A stretch of DNA of 5,551 nt, from the NCBI GenBank assembly GCA_964620345.1, contig CAZUHK010000186.1:1-5551 (forward strand), given 5' to 3'. Origin of the DNA: CAZUHK01 sp964620345. Its GTDB lineage: Bacteria > Planctomycetota > Phycisphaerae > Phycisphaerales > Zrk34. The notes below the pieces were generated by a model. The model had not been told where the DNA came from. It worked only from the letters and a program-made list of their open reading frames with translations, and did not search any database. A program made the translations under genes and the position numbers. Positions 1 to 5,545 of this stretch are shown here, piece by piece; position 1 is the stretch's first letter, and every line of letters starts with the position of its first letter.

Positions 1-37
1 GCGTCCTGCCACTTGACAAAAGAGGCTTGCTCATAGA

Positions 38-89
38 TGGCACCCGCCAGACGCGCCGCCAACGCCTACGCCGCGGCGGATTCGTCCAG
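38..89. repeat. 52-bp direct repeat, copy A
   Basis: This stretch matches 175-226 over 52 bp with one mismatch (C at 69, T at 206), offset 137 bp. Copy B contains the last seven codons and the stop of the minus-strand dioxygenase gene. Copy A therefore carries a detached duplicate of that gene end: read on the minus strand it gives LDESAAA followed by TAG, and the only difference is a synonymous Ala codon. It begins with TGGCACCC, which is also the right end of the inverted repeat at 165-182. This suggests a tandem duplication with a 137-bp unit. Nothing convincing is seen in bases 1-37. Confidence 0.93.
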
Positions 90-98
90 CGTGGGTGC

Positions 99-129
99 CA
101 CACCTTGTCCGCTTTAGCGGCAAGGTGTG
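99..129. other. Hairpin 1 of the palindrome doublet
   Basis: A 9-bp stem (99-107 with 121-129) continues, after one bulged T at 108, into a 4-bp CCGC/GCGG stem (109-112 with 117-120) closed by a TTTA loop. No T-tract follows on either strand, so a classical intrinsic terminator is unlikely. Confidence 0.75.
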
Positions 130-148
130 CGCCGGTGCGGACGCCCCT

Positions 149-176
149 CACACCTTGCCCTTCGGGACAAGGTGTG
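149..176. other. Hairpin 2, TTCG-capped, just past the dioxygenase stop
   Basis: A 9-bp stem (149-157 with 168-176), one C/A mismatch, then CC/GG closed by a TTCG loop (161-164). On the plus strand this is a C(UUCG)G tetraloop, a known extra-stable RNA cap; the minus-strand transcript would carry CGAA instead. It lies about 26 nt beyond the dioxygenase stop on the minus strand and could protect or define the mRNA 3' end (inference). There is no U-tract after it in that direction. Confidence 0.7.
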
Positions 177-226
177 GCACCCGCCAGACGCGCCGCCAAC
201 GCCTATGCCGCGGCGGATTCGTCCAG
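175..226. repeat. 52-bp direct repeat, copy B (overlaps dioxygenase 3' end)
   Basis: This is the second copy of the repeat at 38-89. Its right part (203-226) is the 3' end of the dioxygenase coding sequence, including the TAG stop. Its left part overlaps the right arm of the 18-bp inverted repeat. It is continuous with the gene, so it is presumably the original and copy A the duplicate. The alternative is that a dispersed repeat supplied the gene's last codons. Confidence 0.93.
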
Positions 227-1231
227 GTTGGCCAGTTCGGTCGGGTCGGTCATGGTCAGCAGGATCTTGCGTGGCGGGGTGTAGGGGTTGCGGCCGTGGG
301 CGATCCAGAGGTTGTCCAGCACCAGCAGGTCGCCGGCCTGCCAGTCGAACTGCGCGGCGTGGTCCCAGATCGTCTGGCGCACGTGGATCATCGCATCGCG
401 GTCGATGGGCGTGTCGTCGCCGAACATCGACTGCACTCGCTGCGTGTTCAGATCGGCGCGCTTGCGGCCGGTCCATTCGATGAAGCGCACGATCCGCGCC
501 AGGCCCTTGCGGCCGATGCGCGTCAACTCCCACGACCAGGTGCTGTGAAACAGGTGGGCCTGGTTGAACCAGACCTTTCGGCCGGTGCGCGGGTGGCGGA
601 GCACCGCGCGGCAATGGCGGATGAGCTTCATCGCGCCATCGTCGAGCCAGCGCACCGCGTAGCCGACTTGCTCGGCGCGGCGTTGGGCTTCGTCGCGGTC
701 GTCGGTTTCGAACATGTCCATCCACGTCTTCATCGACGTGCGAGATCGGCGGGCGCCCAGGGTGTGGGTGAACGCGATGCCGCGCTGCTCGAAGCGGTCG
801 CGGACGGCCGGGTCCAGCGCGTCGTACACCGCGGCCATGTCGGCGATCGGCGTCCGCCCGCCGGCGCCCGGCGGCGTCTGGCAGGCGAAGTAGAGCGTGG
901 CCGGCACGACGTTGAGGTACGAAAGCTCGTGGTGAATCGGCAGCGGCAGGCGGCGGTCCATGTAGGTCGATTCGTACACCTTGCCCGCGATCCGGTCGCG
1001 CGGCGAGGCCCCGCCGATGTAGTCCATCGCCTCGGTGCCCAACGCCCCGGCAAACCGCTCGATCTGCTCGGGCTGCGCCACGCCCAGCCCGCGGATCAGC
1101 ACCGCGCCGTGCTCATCGACGCGCCGCCGGACCCGCTCGCGGTTCGCCGCGGCCCAGTCGCCGACCGCGCCGCCGTCGGCCTCGATCAGCCAGGGCAACG
1201 ATTTTCCCTCGAACAAAGCGCGTTCTGTCAT
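203..1231 (-). CDS. TauD/TfdA family (SyrP-like) Fe(II)/2-oxoglutarate dioxygenase
   Basis: This 342-residue protein is a probable cytoplasmic non-haem iron oxygenase. The family couples 2-oxoglutarate decarboxylation to hydroxylation or other oxidation of a small molecule. The iron triad is visible: H100 and E102 in IHHELSY, and H312 in WIAHGRNPY. R321 in PPRKILLTM is the expected 2-oxoglutarate carboxylate ligand. The HxE form and the later WFNQAHLFH segment (221-229) point to the SyrP/clavaminate-synthase-like branch rather than true taurine dioxygenase. Length is normal for the family. The start is supported by AAGGGG at 1239-1244, seven bases before the ATG. It is preceded by its own promoter and separated from the upstream gene by a terminator, so it is probably monocistronic. 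No peptide-synthetase or sulfonate genes lie nearby, so the substrate cannot be named. The last seven codons lie in a 52-bp repeat duplicated downstream. Confidence 0.93.
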   Translation of the reverse strand: MTERALFEGKSLPWLIEADGGAVGDWAAANRERVRRRVDEHGAVLIRGLGVAQPEQIERFAGALGTEAMDYIGGASPRDRIAGKVYESTYMDRRLPLPIHHELSYLNVVPATLYFACQTPPGAGGRTPIADMAAVYDALDPAVRDRFEQRGIAFTHTLGARRSRTSMKTWMDMFETDDRDEAQRRAEQVGYAVRWLDDGAMKLIRHCRAVLRHPRTGRKVWFNQAHLFHSTWSWELTRIGRKGLARIVRFIEWTGRKRADLNTQRVQSMFGDDTPIDRDAMIHVRQTIWDHAAQFDWQAGDLLVLDNLWIAHGRNPYTPPRKILLTMTDPTELANLDESAAA

Positions 1232-1260
1232 GGGCGTTCCCCTTGATCCAGTCGCCCACC

Positions 1261-1290
1261 ATTGTACCGTCGCGGGCCGATGCCGCGCAA
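1261..1290 (-). promoter_or_regulatory. Predicted sigma-70-type promoter of the dioxygenase gene
   Basis: On the minus strand, TACAAT (1266-1261) is a five-of-six match to the -10 consensus. It follows TTGCGC (1290-1285), a weak -35, with an 18-bp spacer. It sits just beyond the terminator of the upstream gene and would give a leader of about 20 nt containing the AAGGGG ribosome binding site. The strong -10 in an otherwise GC-rich gap is the main support; the -35 is poor. Confidence 0.5.
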
Positions 1291-1317
1291 CAAAAAGCGC
1301 GACCCGAAAGGCCGCGC
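1291..1317 (-). terminator. Intrinsic terminator of the STN-domain gene
   Basis: Read on the minus strand, GCGCGGCC (1317-1310) pairs with GGTCGCGC (1304-1297) in an 8-bp stem with one G-U pair and a 5-nt TTTCG loop, followed at once by five T residues (1296-1292). It starts about 44 nt past the stop of the gene at 1361-2260. It should end that transcript before the dioxygenase gene, which has its own promoter immediately after. Confidence 0.75.
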
Positions 1318-1360
1318 CGTGTGCTGCGGATCGTTCGGCCAGACGTGTTGCGCGCTCGCC

Positions 1361-2260
1361 TCAGCGATATCTCGTGGCCGCGGTCCAGTCGATGCCGCTG
1401 ACGCCGTTGGACCGGCCGGTGGAGCCGTAGCCGTGGCGGTAGTGGTCATGGGATGCACCCGACGAACCGCGGTAGCGGTAGCGGTGGTGACCGGCGCGGG
1501 GGTAGGGCTGCGTGGTCGCCGCGGGCGTCGCGTCGCGGGCGCCGGGGCCGATCGAATCGACGCCGGGCATGCCGATCTGCCGGTGGACGTACTCGGGGGC
1601 GCTGATGATGAGGTTGCCGTTGTAGTGGGTGATCGAGCCGCCCAACCCGCCGTTCGCCCGCCAGATTTCCGGCTCGACGGCGTTGCGGATCGTGTCCATG
1701 AGTTGGTCGATGTGCTCGGCCCGGGTGAGCCGATCGCCGTCGTCCTCGTCGGTGTCTGTGAAGATCGTACTGCCCCCGCCCCCGCCCCCGGAGTCCGCGG
1801 CGATCTGATTCAGATCGAACTCCGGGGCCTGGGTGAAGTCGGGGATCTCGTGCAATAGATCCTGAATCGGATACACGCGCACCACCGCGTCTTCGGCCGC
1901 GGCCTGCTTGGTGCGGATGTGTATGTAATCCCTGTTCACCTGGGCCACCACATCGGGGTCGTTGAAGATGGCTTGCAGCAGCAGCTTGAGCACGGTCCGG
2001 GCCTTGACGCTGTTCAGCCGCAGCGTGACCGGCGCCTCGGGGTCGTGGCCCTGGGCTTCGAGCTGCTTCCAACTGACCACGAGGTTGAACCCGGCGGACA
2101 CGCTCAGCCACTCCAGCGCCGCGCGTGCGGGCACGGCTTCGAGCTCGACGCGATGAATCACGGTATCCATCGCGGTAAACGAGTCGGCCGCGCCCGCGAG
2201 CGTGGTCGAGGCGCCGATCGCCAGGGCCAGCGTGAGAGCCGCGAGAATGCCGCGTGACAT
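1361..2260 (-). CDS. Secreted protein with STN/secretin-N-like domain, function unknown
   Basis: This 299-residue protein has an N-terminal signal peptide (about 1-25, cleavage near LAGAA-DS), so it should act outside the cytoplasmic membrane. Residues about 32-116 look like an STN-type module (short domain of secretins and TonB receptors): a VELEAVPARAALEWLS helix-strand start, GFNLVVSW, then a VTLRLNSVKARTVLKLLL stretch and a YIHI strand. A linker follows (RVYPIQDLLHEIPDF, 128-142), then a Gly run (158-163), an acidic patch (169-176) and a second small fold ending GNLIISAPEYVHRQI (215-229), as in secretin N-domains. The tail (about 254-283) is rich in Tyr, His, Arg and Gly. No secretin beta-barrel or TonB receptor follows, so it is a free-standing periplasmic-type module. 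The start is supported by ACGGAG at 2268-2273, seven bases upstream. Partner and role are unknown. Confidence 0.82.
   Translation of the reverse strand: MSRGILAALTLALAIGASTTLAGAADSFTAMDTVIHRVELEAVPARAALEWLSVSAGFNLVVSWKQLEAQGHDPEAPVTLRLNSVKARTVLKLLLQAIFNDPDVVAQVNRDYIHIRTKQAAAEDAVVRVYPIQDLLHEIPDFTQAPEFDLNQIAADSGGGGGGSTIFTDTDEDDGDRLTRAEHIDQLMDTIRNAVEPEIWRANGGLGGSITHYNGNLIISAPEYVHRQIGMPGVDSIGPGARDATPAATTQPYPRAGHHRYRYRGSSGASHDHYRHGYGSTGRSNGVSGIDWTAATRYR
1773..1790. repeat. Triple CCCCCG hexamer inside the STN-domain gene
   Basis: Three exact CCCCCG units encode most of the glycine run at residues 158-163 on the minus strand. As an 18-bp in-frame tandem repeat it could change length by whole codon pairs without breaking the frame. 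It lies in a linker between two folded parts, where length change would be tolerated. Confidence 0.85.
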
Positions 2261-2281
2261 GGTTCGTCTCCGTGGGGCGTC

Positions 2282-2340
2282 TTACATTCATAGGCGGCCG
2301 CCGCCTCAACAGTATAAACGCCGCGGCGGGGCGAATGTTC
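2282..2340. promoter_or_regulatory. Candidate divergent promoter/operator between STN-domain gene and dsbD
   Basis: The two genes diverge here. AGTATAAA at 2311-2318 is the best -10-like site on both strands: TATACT on the minus strand (2316-2311), giving a leader of about 40 nt for the STN-domain gene, and TATAAA on the plus strand (2313-2318), giving about 115 nt for dsbD. No good -35 is seen for either. The site is flanked symmetrically by a 7-bp inverted repeat, CCGCCGC (2298-2304) and GCGGCGG (2323-2329), which could be an operator or chance in GC-rich DNA. The palindrome GGCGGCCGCC lies at 2293-2302. Confidence 0.35.
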
Positions 2341-2421
2341 CCATCATCGCCAATGATCTGCCACAACCGCGGCGGCGGGCTGATTTGCCTCGGGCGCACC
2401 TGCCTGCGAATAATCGACCAA

Positions 2422-2437
2422 TGGAGGCAACCCTCCG
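2422..2437 (+). promoter_or_regulatory. Hairpin sequestering the dsbD ribosome binding site
   Basis: GGAGG at 2423-2427 is the only good Shine-Dalgarno sequence before dsbD and decides the ATG at 2439 (11-nt spacing). It is followed after a CAAC loop by its exact complement CCTCC (2432-2436), with a possible further U-G pair (2422 with 2437). The 5-bp GC-rich hairpin ends one base before the start codon and would hide the ribosome binding site in the mRNA. Whether it controls translation is inference. Confidence 0.5.
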
Positions 2438-2438
2438 C

Positions 2439-4742
2439 ATGCGTATGAAGCCCGACAGATCGTCTTGCCCGCCGGCGCCCCCGGCCGCCTGGCTGGCCGC
2501 GGCGCTGCTCGCGTCGCTTTGGGTCGCCGCCCCTGCGCCCGCGGCCGCGACCAGCTCACGCTCGGTCACCGATGCACACACCACCGTGCAGCTCCTGGCC
2601 GAGCACGCCGCCGCTCAGCCGGGCTCGACGCTCACCGTCGGCCTGCGCATGAAGCACCAGCCCAAGTGGCACACTTACTGGATCAACCCCGGCGACGCGG
2701 GGCTGACCACCACCATCGAATGGTCGCTGCCCCCCGGCGCCGAGGCCGGCGACATCCAGTGGCCCACGCCCATCAAGTTCGGCCAGGAGACCGGCATCGT
2801 CGGCTACGGCTACGAACGCCAGACGCTGCTGATGACCGACATCACCGTCCCGGCCGATTTCGCCGGCGACACGCTCGAGATCACCGCCCGGGTCGACTAC
2901 CTCGCCTGTGCCGACGTGTGCATCCCCGGCAGCGCGACGCTGTCGCTGAGCGTACCGGTGGTGGATGCCCCGCCCGATCGCGTGGCCGAGCACGCGGCGC
3001 TGTTCGACCAGGCCCGCGCCGACCTGCCGCAGGACGCCGATGAAGATTTCGCCACCGCCCACCGCGACGCCGGCAAGATCATCCTCGCCGCGCGGCTGCC
3101 GGCCGACGATTCGCAAGCCGATCTCGACGCCGAGTTCTTCCCCGCCGAGCTGGGCGCCATCGCCGACCTTGCCGCGCAGCACCCGACGCGCCACGGCGAT
3201 AACCTCCAGCTCACCCTCACCCCCTCGCCGCGCCTCAAGCAACCGCTGGATCGGCTCACCGGCCTGCTCGTGCTGCAAAGCGGCGCGTCGCGCCGGGCCG
3301 TGCGCATCGATGAACCGATCCGCGATCAACCCCCGGCCCCCGGAAAAGCGGCCCCCGGAAAAGCGGCCCCCGGAAGCGACCAAGCAACGCCGGATGAAAA
3401 CGCGACCGCCGCCGCCGAATCCCCCGATCGGCCCACCCCCGCCGGCGTCTCGCTCTGGCAGGCCATGCTCGGCGCGGTGCTCGGCGGCATGATCCTCAAC
3501 CTCATGCCCTGCGTCTTCCCCGTGCTGGCGCTGAAGATCACCGGCTTCGTCCAGCAGGCCGGGCAGCAACGCCGCGCCATCGCCGCCCACGGCTTGGCGT
3601 TCGGCGCCGGCGTGCTCGCCTCGTTCTGGGTCATCGCCGCGGCCGTCATCACCATCCAGGCCACCGGCCGACAGCTCGGCTGGGGCTTCCAACTGCAAGA
3701 CCCCATCTTCGTCGGATTCATGGCAATGCTCATGTTCGCCGTCGGGCTCAATTTCGCCGGCGTCTTCGACATCGGCTTTGGCCTGATGAACGCCGCCGGA
3801 CGCGCCAGCCAGCAGGTCCAGCACGGCTCGCTCACCGGCTCCTTCGGCTCGGGCATCCTCGCCACCGCGCTGGCCACACCCTGCTCGGCGCCGTTCATGA
3901 CCACCGCCATCGGCTACGCCCTGGCCGCGCCGCCCGCGGTCAACTTCATCGTGCTGACCATGCTCGGCCTGGGCATGGCCCTGCCCTATGTCCTGCTGTC
4001 GCTGTTCCCCGGCTGGCTCAACATCCTGCCCAAGCCCGGGCCTTGGATGGAAACCTTCAAGCAGTTCATGGCCTTTCCCATGTTCGCCGTGGTCATCTAC
4101 CTCGCCTGGGTCTTCGCCAACCAGACCGGCGGGAACGTCGGCCTGGTCGTCCTGCTGGGCGCGCTGCTGCTGGCGGCCATGGGCCTGTGGGCACTGGGCC
4201 GATGGGGCGTGCCCACCCGCTCGCCCGGGCCGCGCTTCGCCGGCCGCGTCGCCTGCGCCGCCCTGGTCGTGCTGGCCGGGGGGTTGATCGTGCGATTCGG
4301 CCAGACCGCGACCGCCGCACCGCCGCAGACCACCACCGACGCCGCGGCCAACGCGACCGCCGGACAATCGCTGACCTGGGCGACCTACTCCCAGCAGGCC
4401 GTGGCCGAAGCGCTCGACGCGGGCCGGCCGGTGTTCATCGATTTCACCGCCGACTGGTGCGCCACCTGCAAGTTCAACGAGCGCGTGTTCATCGACACCG
4501 CCGCGGTCCGCCAGGCCGTGGCCCGTCACGACGTGATGCTGCTCAAGGCCGACTGGACCAACCGCGACGACCGCATCGCCGCCGCACTGGCCGAGTTCGG
4601 CGTCCGCAGCGTCCCGCTCTACGTCTTCCAAAGCCCCACGCCCGGCGTCGAACCCGTCGTCTTCAGCTCCATGTTCTCCAGCGGCAAAGTCATCGACGCC
4701 ATCAACCAAGTCGCCCCGCGCCCGGCGGTAAGCCAGAAATAG
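2439..4742 (+). CDS. dsbD: DsbD/ScsB-type transmembrane thiol:disulfide interchange protein
   Basis: This 767-residue inner-membrane protein is expected to move electrons from cytoplasmic thioredoxin to thiol proteins outside the membrane. A signal sequence covers about 1-36. The exported N-domain (about 40-280) has WHTYWINPGD (77-86) and a Cys pair in CADVCIPG (C157, C161), as in ScsB-like members. A Pro/Ala-rich linker (about 297-335) leads to a membrane domain with about eight helices (340-625). Its redox pair is C358 in NLMPCVFPVLALK and C482 in ATPCSAPF. The C-terminal thioredoxin domain (about 640-767) has WCATCK (C674, C677). It is longer than E. coli DsbD (about 565) because of the large N-domain and linker. 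The frame stays open back to 2202, but that part overlaps the opposite gene and lacks a ribosome binding site. GGAGG at 2423-2427 favours ATG 2439; ATG 2421 and 2445 are alternatives. The exported redoxin gene follows 185 bp downstream with no clear terminator between. Confidence 0.95.
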   Translation: MRMKPDRSSCPPAPPAAWLAAALLASLWVAAPAPAAATSSRSVTDAHTTVQLLAEHAAAQPGSTLTVGLRMKHQPKWHTYWINPGDAGLTTTIEWSLPPGAEAGDIQWPTPIKFGQETGIVGYGYERQTLLMTDITVPADFAGDTLEITARVDYLACADVCIPGSATLSLSVPVVDAPPDRVAEHAALFDQARADLPQDADEDFATAHRDAGKIILAARLPADDSQADLDAEFFPAELGAIADLAAQHPTRHGDNLQLTLTPSPRLKQPLDRLTGLLVLQSGASRRAVRIDEPIRDQPPAPGKAAPGKAAPGSDQATPDENATAAAESPDRPTPAGVSLWQAMLGAVLGGMILNLMPCVFPVLALKITGFVQQAGQQRRAIAAHGLAFGAGVLASFWVIAAAVITIQATGRQLGWGFQLQDPIFVGFMAMLMFAVGLNFAGVFDIGFGLMNAAGRASQQVQHGSLTGSFGSGILATALATPCSAPFMTTAIGYALAAPPAVNFIVLTMLGLGMALPYVLLSLFPGWLNILPKPGPWMETFKQFMAFPMFAVVIYLAWVFANQTGGNVGLVVLLGALLLAAMGLWALGRWGVPTRSPGPRFAGRVACAALVVLAGGLIVRFGQTATAAPPQTTTDAAANATAGQSLTWATYSQQAVAEALDAGRPVFIDFTADWCATCKFNERVFIDTAAVRQAVARHDVMLLKADWTNRDDRIAAALAEFGVRSVPLYVFQSPTPGVEPVVFSSMFSSGKVIDAINQVAPRPAVSQK
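3336..3378 (+). repeat. 15-bp in-frame tandem repeat in the dsbD linker
   Basis: The unit GCCCCCGGAAAAGCG occurs twice exactly (3336-3350, 3351-3365), then a third, shortened copy starts at 3366. It encodes the linker stretch PGKAAPGKAAPGSD between the exported N-domain and the membrane domain. The unit is five codons, so copy-number change keeps the frame and would only alter linker length. Confidence 0.9.
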
Positions 4743-4748
4743 GAGCCA

Positions 4749-4770
4749 CGAAGGCGCGAAGCACGCGAAG
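4749..4770. repeat. CGAAG short-period repeat after dsbD
   Basis: CGAAG occurs at 4749, 4757 and 4766, that is, every 8-9 bases, starting seven bases after the dsbD stop. Motifs of the form CCACGAAGGCACGAAG recur in intergenic DNA of planctomycetes and relatives as far as I recall, so this may be a dispersed family. No function is evident, and it forms no clear hairpin. Confidence 0.5.
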
Positions 4771-4862
4771 ACTCAAAGATAAAGATGCCGCTGCCGCCAA
4801 ATCGCGCCGAAAACTATTCTGACGCAAGAACCCGCCAGACCATCAAGACGTACGCATAATAA

Positions 4863-4904
4863 TCGACAATCGACAATTGACCACTGACCACTGACAATTG
4901 ATAC
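4863..4904. repeat. Degenerate heptamer tandem array (YYGACMA) before the redoxin gene
   Basis: Six consecutive 7-bp units read TCGACAA, TCGACAA, TTGACCA, CTGACCA, CTGACAA, TTGATAC. The palindrome CAATTG occurs at 4874-4879 and 4895-4900, so a weak hairpin with a 15-nt loop is possible. The array is clearly more AT-rich than the flanking genes. Short heptamer arrays of this sort are known as STRR elements in cyanobacteria; the resemblance is in unit length and position only. TTGACC at 4877 resembles a -35 box but no good -10 follows. CATAAT at 4855-4860 resembles a -10 box but has no -35. Confidence 0.85.
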
Positions 4905-4919
4905 CCCCCCCACAAGGAG
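4904..4919 (+). promoter_or_regulatory. C8 tract and Shine-Dalgarno of the redoxin gene
   Basis: AAGGAG at 4914-4919 lies eight bases before ATG 4928 and decides that start over the upstream in-frame ATG at 4898, which falls inside the heptamer array and lacks a ribosome binding site. A run of eight C residues (4904-4911) lies directly before it. Such a homopolymer could vary in length by slippage, but it is outside the coding frame. Confidence 0.8.
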
Positions 4920-4927
4920 CCCCTGCC

Positions 4928-5545
4928 ATGAAGTACACCCTCCCCGCCGTCGCCGCACTCGTGATCGCCCTGGCCGTCACCCTGAGCTTCCAGTCGACCA
5001 ACGCCGCGGACGACGCCAACGGCGCCGCCGCGGACCTGCCGGCCGCACCGGCCTTCACCCTGACCGACACCCACGGCAACGAGCACGCGCTCTCGGACTT
5101 CCGCGGCAAGTACGTCGTGCTCGAATGGATCAACGATGGCTGCCCGTTCGTCAAGAAGTTCTACGAGCCCGGCAAGATGCAGGAACTGCAAAAGACCTAC
5201 ACCGAGCAGGACGTGGTCTGGCTCGCCATCGCCTCCTCCAAGCCCGGCGCCCAGGGCCACCACAGCGCCGAGGGCTGGAACAAGATCATCAAGGACTGGA
5301 ACATCAACGCCACCGCGCTGCTGATCGATGAGTCCGGCGAGGTCGGCCGGGCCTACGACGCCAAGACCACGCCCCACATGTACGTCATCAACCCCGATGG
5401 CAAACTCATCTACCAGGGCGCGATCGACTCGATCCGCTCGACCAAGCAGGCCGACATCGCCAAGGCCGACAACCACGTCGCCAAAGTCCTCGACGCCGCC
5501 CTGCTCAAAAGCACCACCCCCTACGGCTGCAGCGTCAAGTATTGA
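4928..5545 (+). CDS. Secreted redoxin / peroxiredoxin-like thioredoxin-fold protein
   Basis: This 205-residue protein has a signal peptide (about 1-26, cleavage near STNA-AD) and a thioredoxin/AhpC-TSA fold. Visible parts are the redoxin entry PAFTLTDTHGNEHALSDFRG (41-60), the strand YVVLEWIND, the active-site turn GCPFVKKFY with C72, the cis-Pro-type loop TTPHMYVINPDGKL (147-160) and YQGAID. The usual CxxC is CPFV here, so the turn has only the first cysteine. The second cysteine is C201 in the C-terminal GCSVKY, a good candidate resolving cysteine. This points to a peroxiredoxin-like or thiol-peroxidase role rather than a classical disulfide reductase, but activity is not provable from sequence. 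AAGGAG eight bases upstream supports the start. Its location after dsbD suggests that it is reduced by that protein outside the membrane (inference). Related envelope pairs, such as ScsB with an envelope peroxiredoxin in Caulobacter, are known. The gene is complete and ends six bases before the window edge. Confidence 0.88.
   Translation: MKYTLPAVAALVIALAVTLSFQSTNAADDANGAAADLPAAPAFTLTDTHGNEHALSDFRGKYVVLEWINDGCPFVKKFYEPGKMQELQKTYTEQDVVWLAIASSKPGAQGHHSAEGWNKIIKDWNINATALLIDESGEVGRAYDAKTTPHMYVINPDGKLIYQGAIDSIRSTKQADIAKADNHVAKVLDAALLKSTTPYGCSVKY

Larger units (their letters stand above)
93..182. repeat. REPIN-like palindrome doublet with 18-bp perfect inverted repeat
   Basis: The ends are exact reverse complements: GGGTGCCACACCTTGTCC at 93-110 and its complement at 165-182. 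Inside, the 9-mer CACACCTTG occurs at 99-107 and 149-157, and its complement CAAGGTGTG at 121-129 and 168-176. The sequence can therefore fold either as two separate hairpins or as one long cruciform-like stem. Two REP-type hairpins in inverted arrangement resemble the REPIN units of other bacteria. That is a resemblance in architecture only; no RAYT transposase is seen in the window. Confidence 0.8.

Noticed and set aside
13..39. TTGACA at 13-18 as a -35 promoter box
   Set aside because: No -10 hexamer lies at 16-18 bp spacing, and no plus-strand gene starts downstream.
38..226. Insertion sequence with 52-bp target-site duplication
   Set aside because: Fifty-two bp is far too long for a usual target duplication, the inverted repeat overlaps the direct repeat, and no transposase is present. 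Tandem duplication explains it better.
95..1246. Long plus-strand open frame of 383 codons opposite the dioxygenase
   Set aside because: It is antisense to a gene with clear catalytic motifs. Its composition is low-complexity Arg/Ala/Gly/Val, and it runs through the repeat cluster. This is a GC-rich shadow frame.
1773..1790. G-quadruplex on the coding strand of the STN-domain gene
   Set aside because: Only three G5 runs are present, with no fourth run close by, and the run is explained by the glycine linker.
2202..2438. N-terminal extension of DsbD to the ATG at 2202
   Set aside because: It would overlap the start of the opposite gene and the divergent promoter. It would also put basic low-complexity sequence before an obvious signal peptide, and it lacks a ribosome binding site.
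2556..4709. Minus-strand open frame of 717 codons opposite dsbD
   Set aside because: It has no recognisable domain and is very rich in Gly, Glu and Ala. It mirrors the codon bias of dsbD on the other strand.
4863..4904. CRISPR-like array
   Set aside because: The units are only 7 bp and contiguous, with no spacers, and no cas genes are present.
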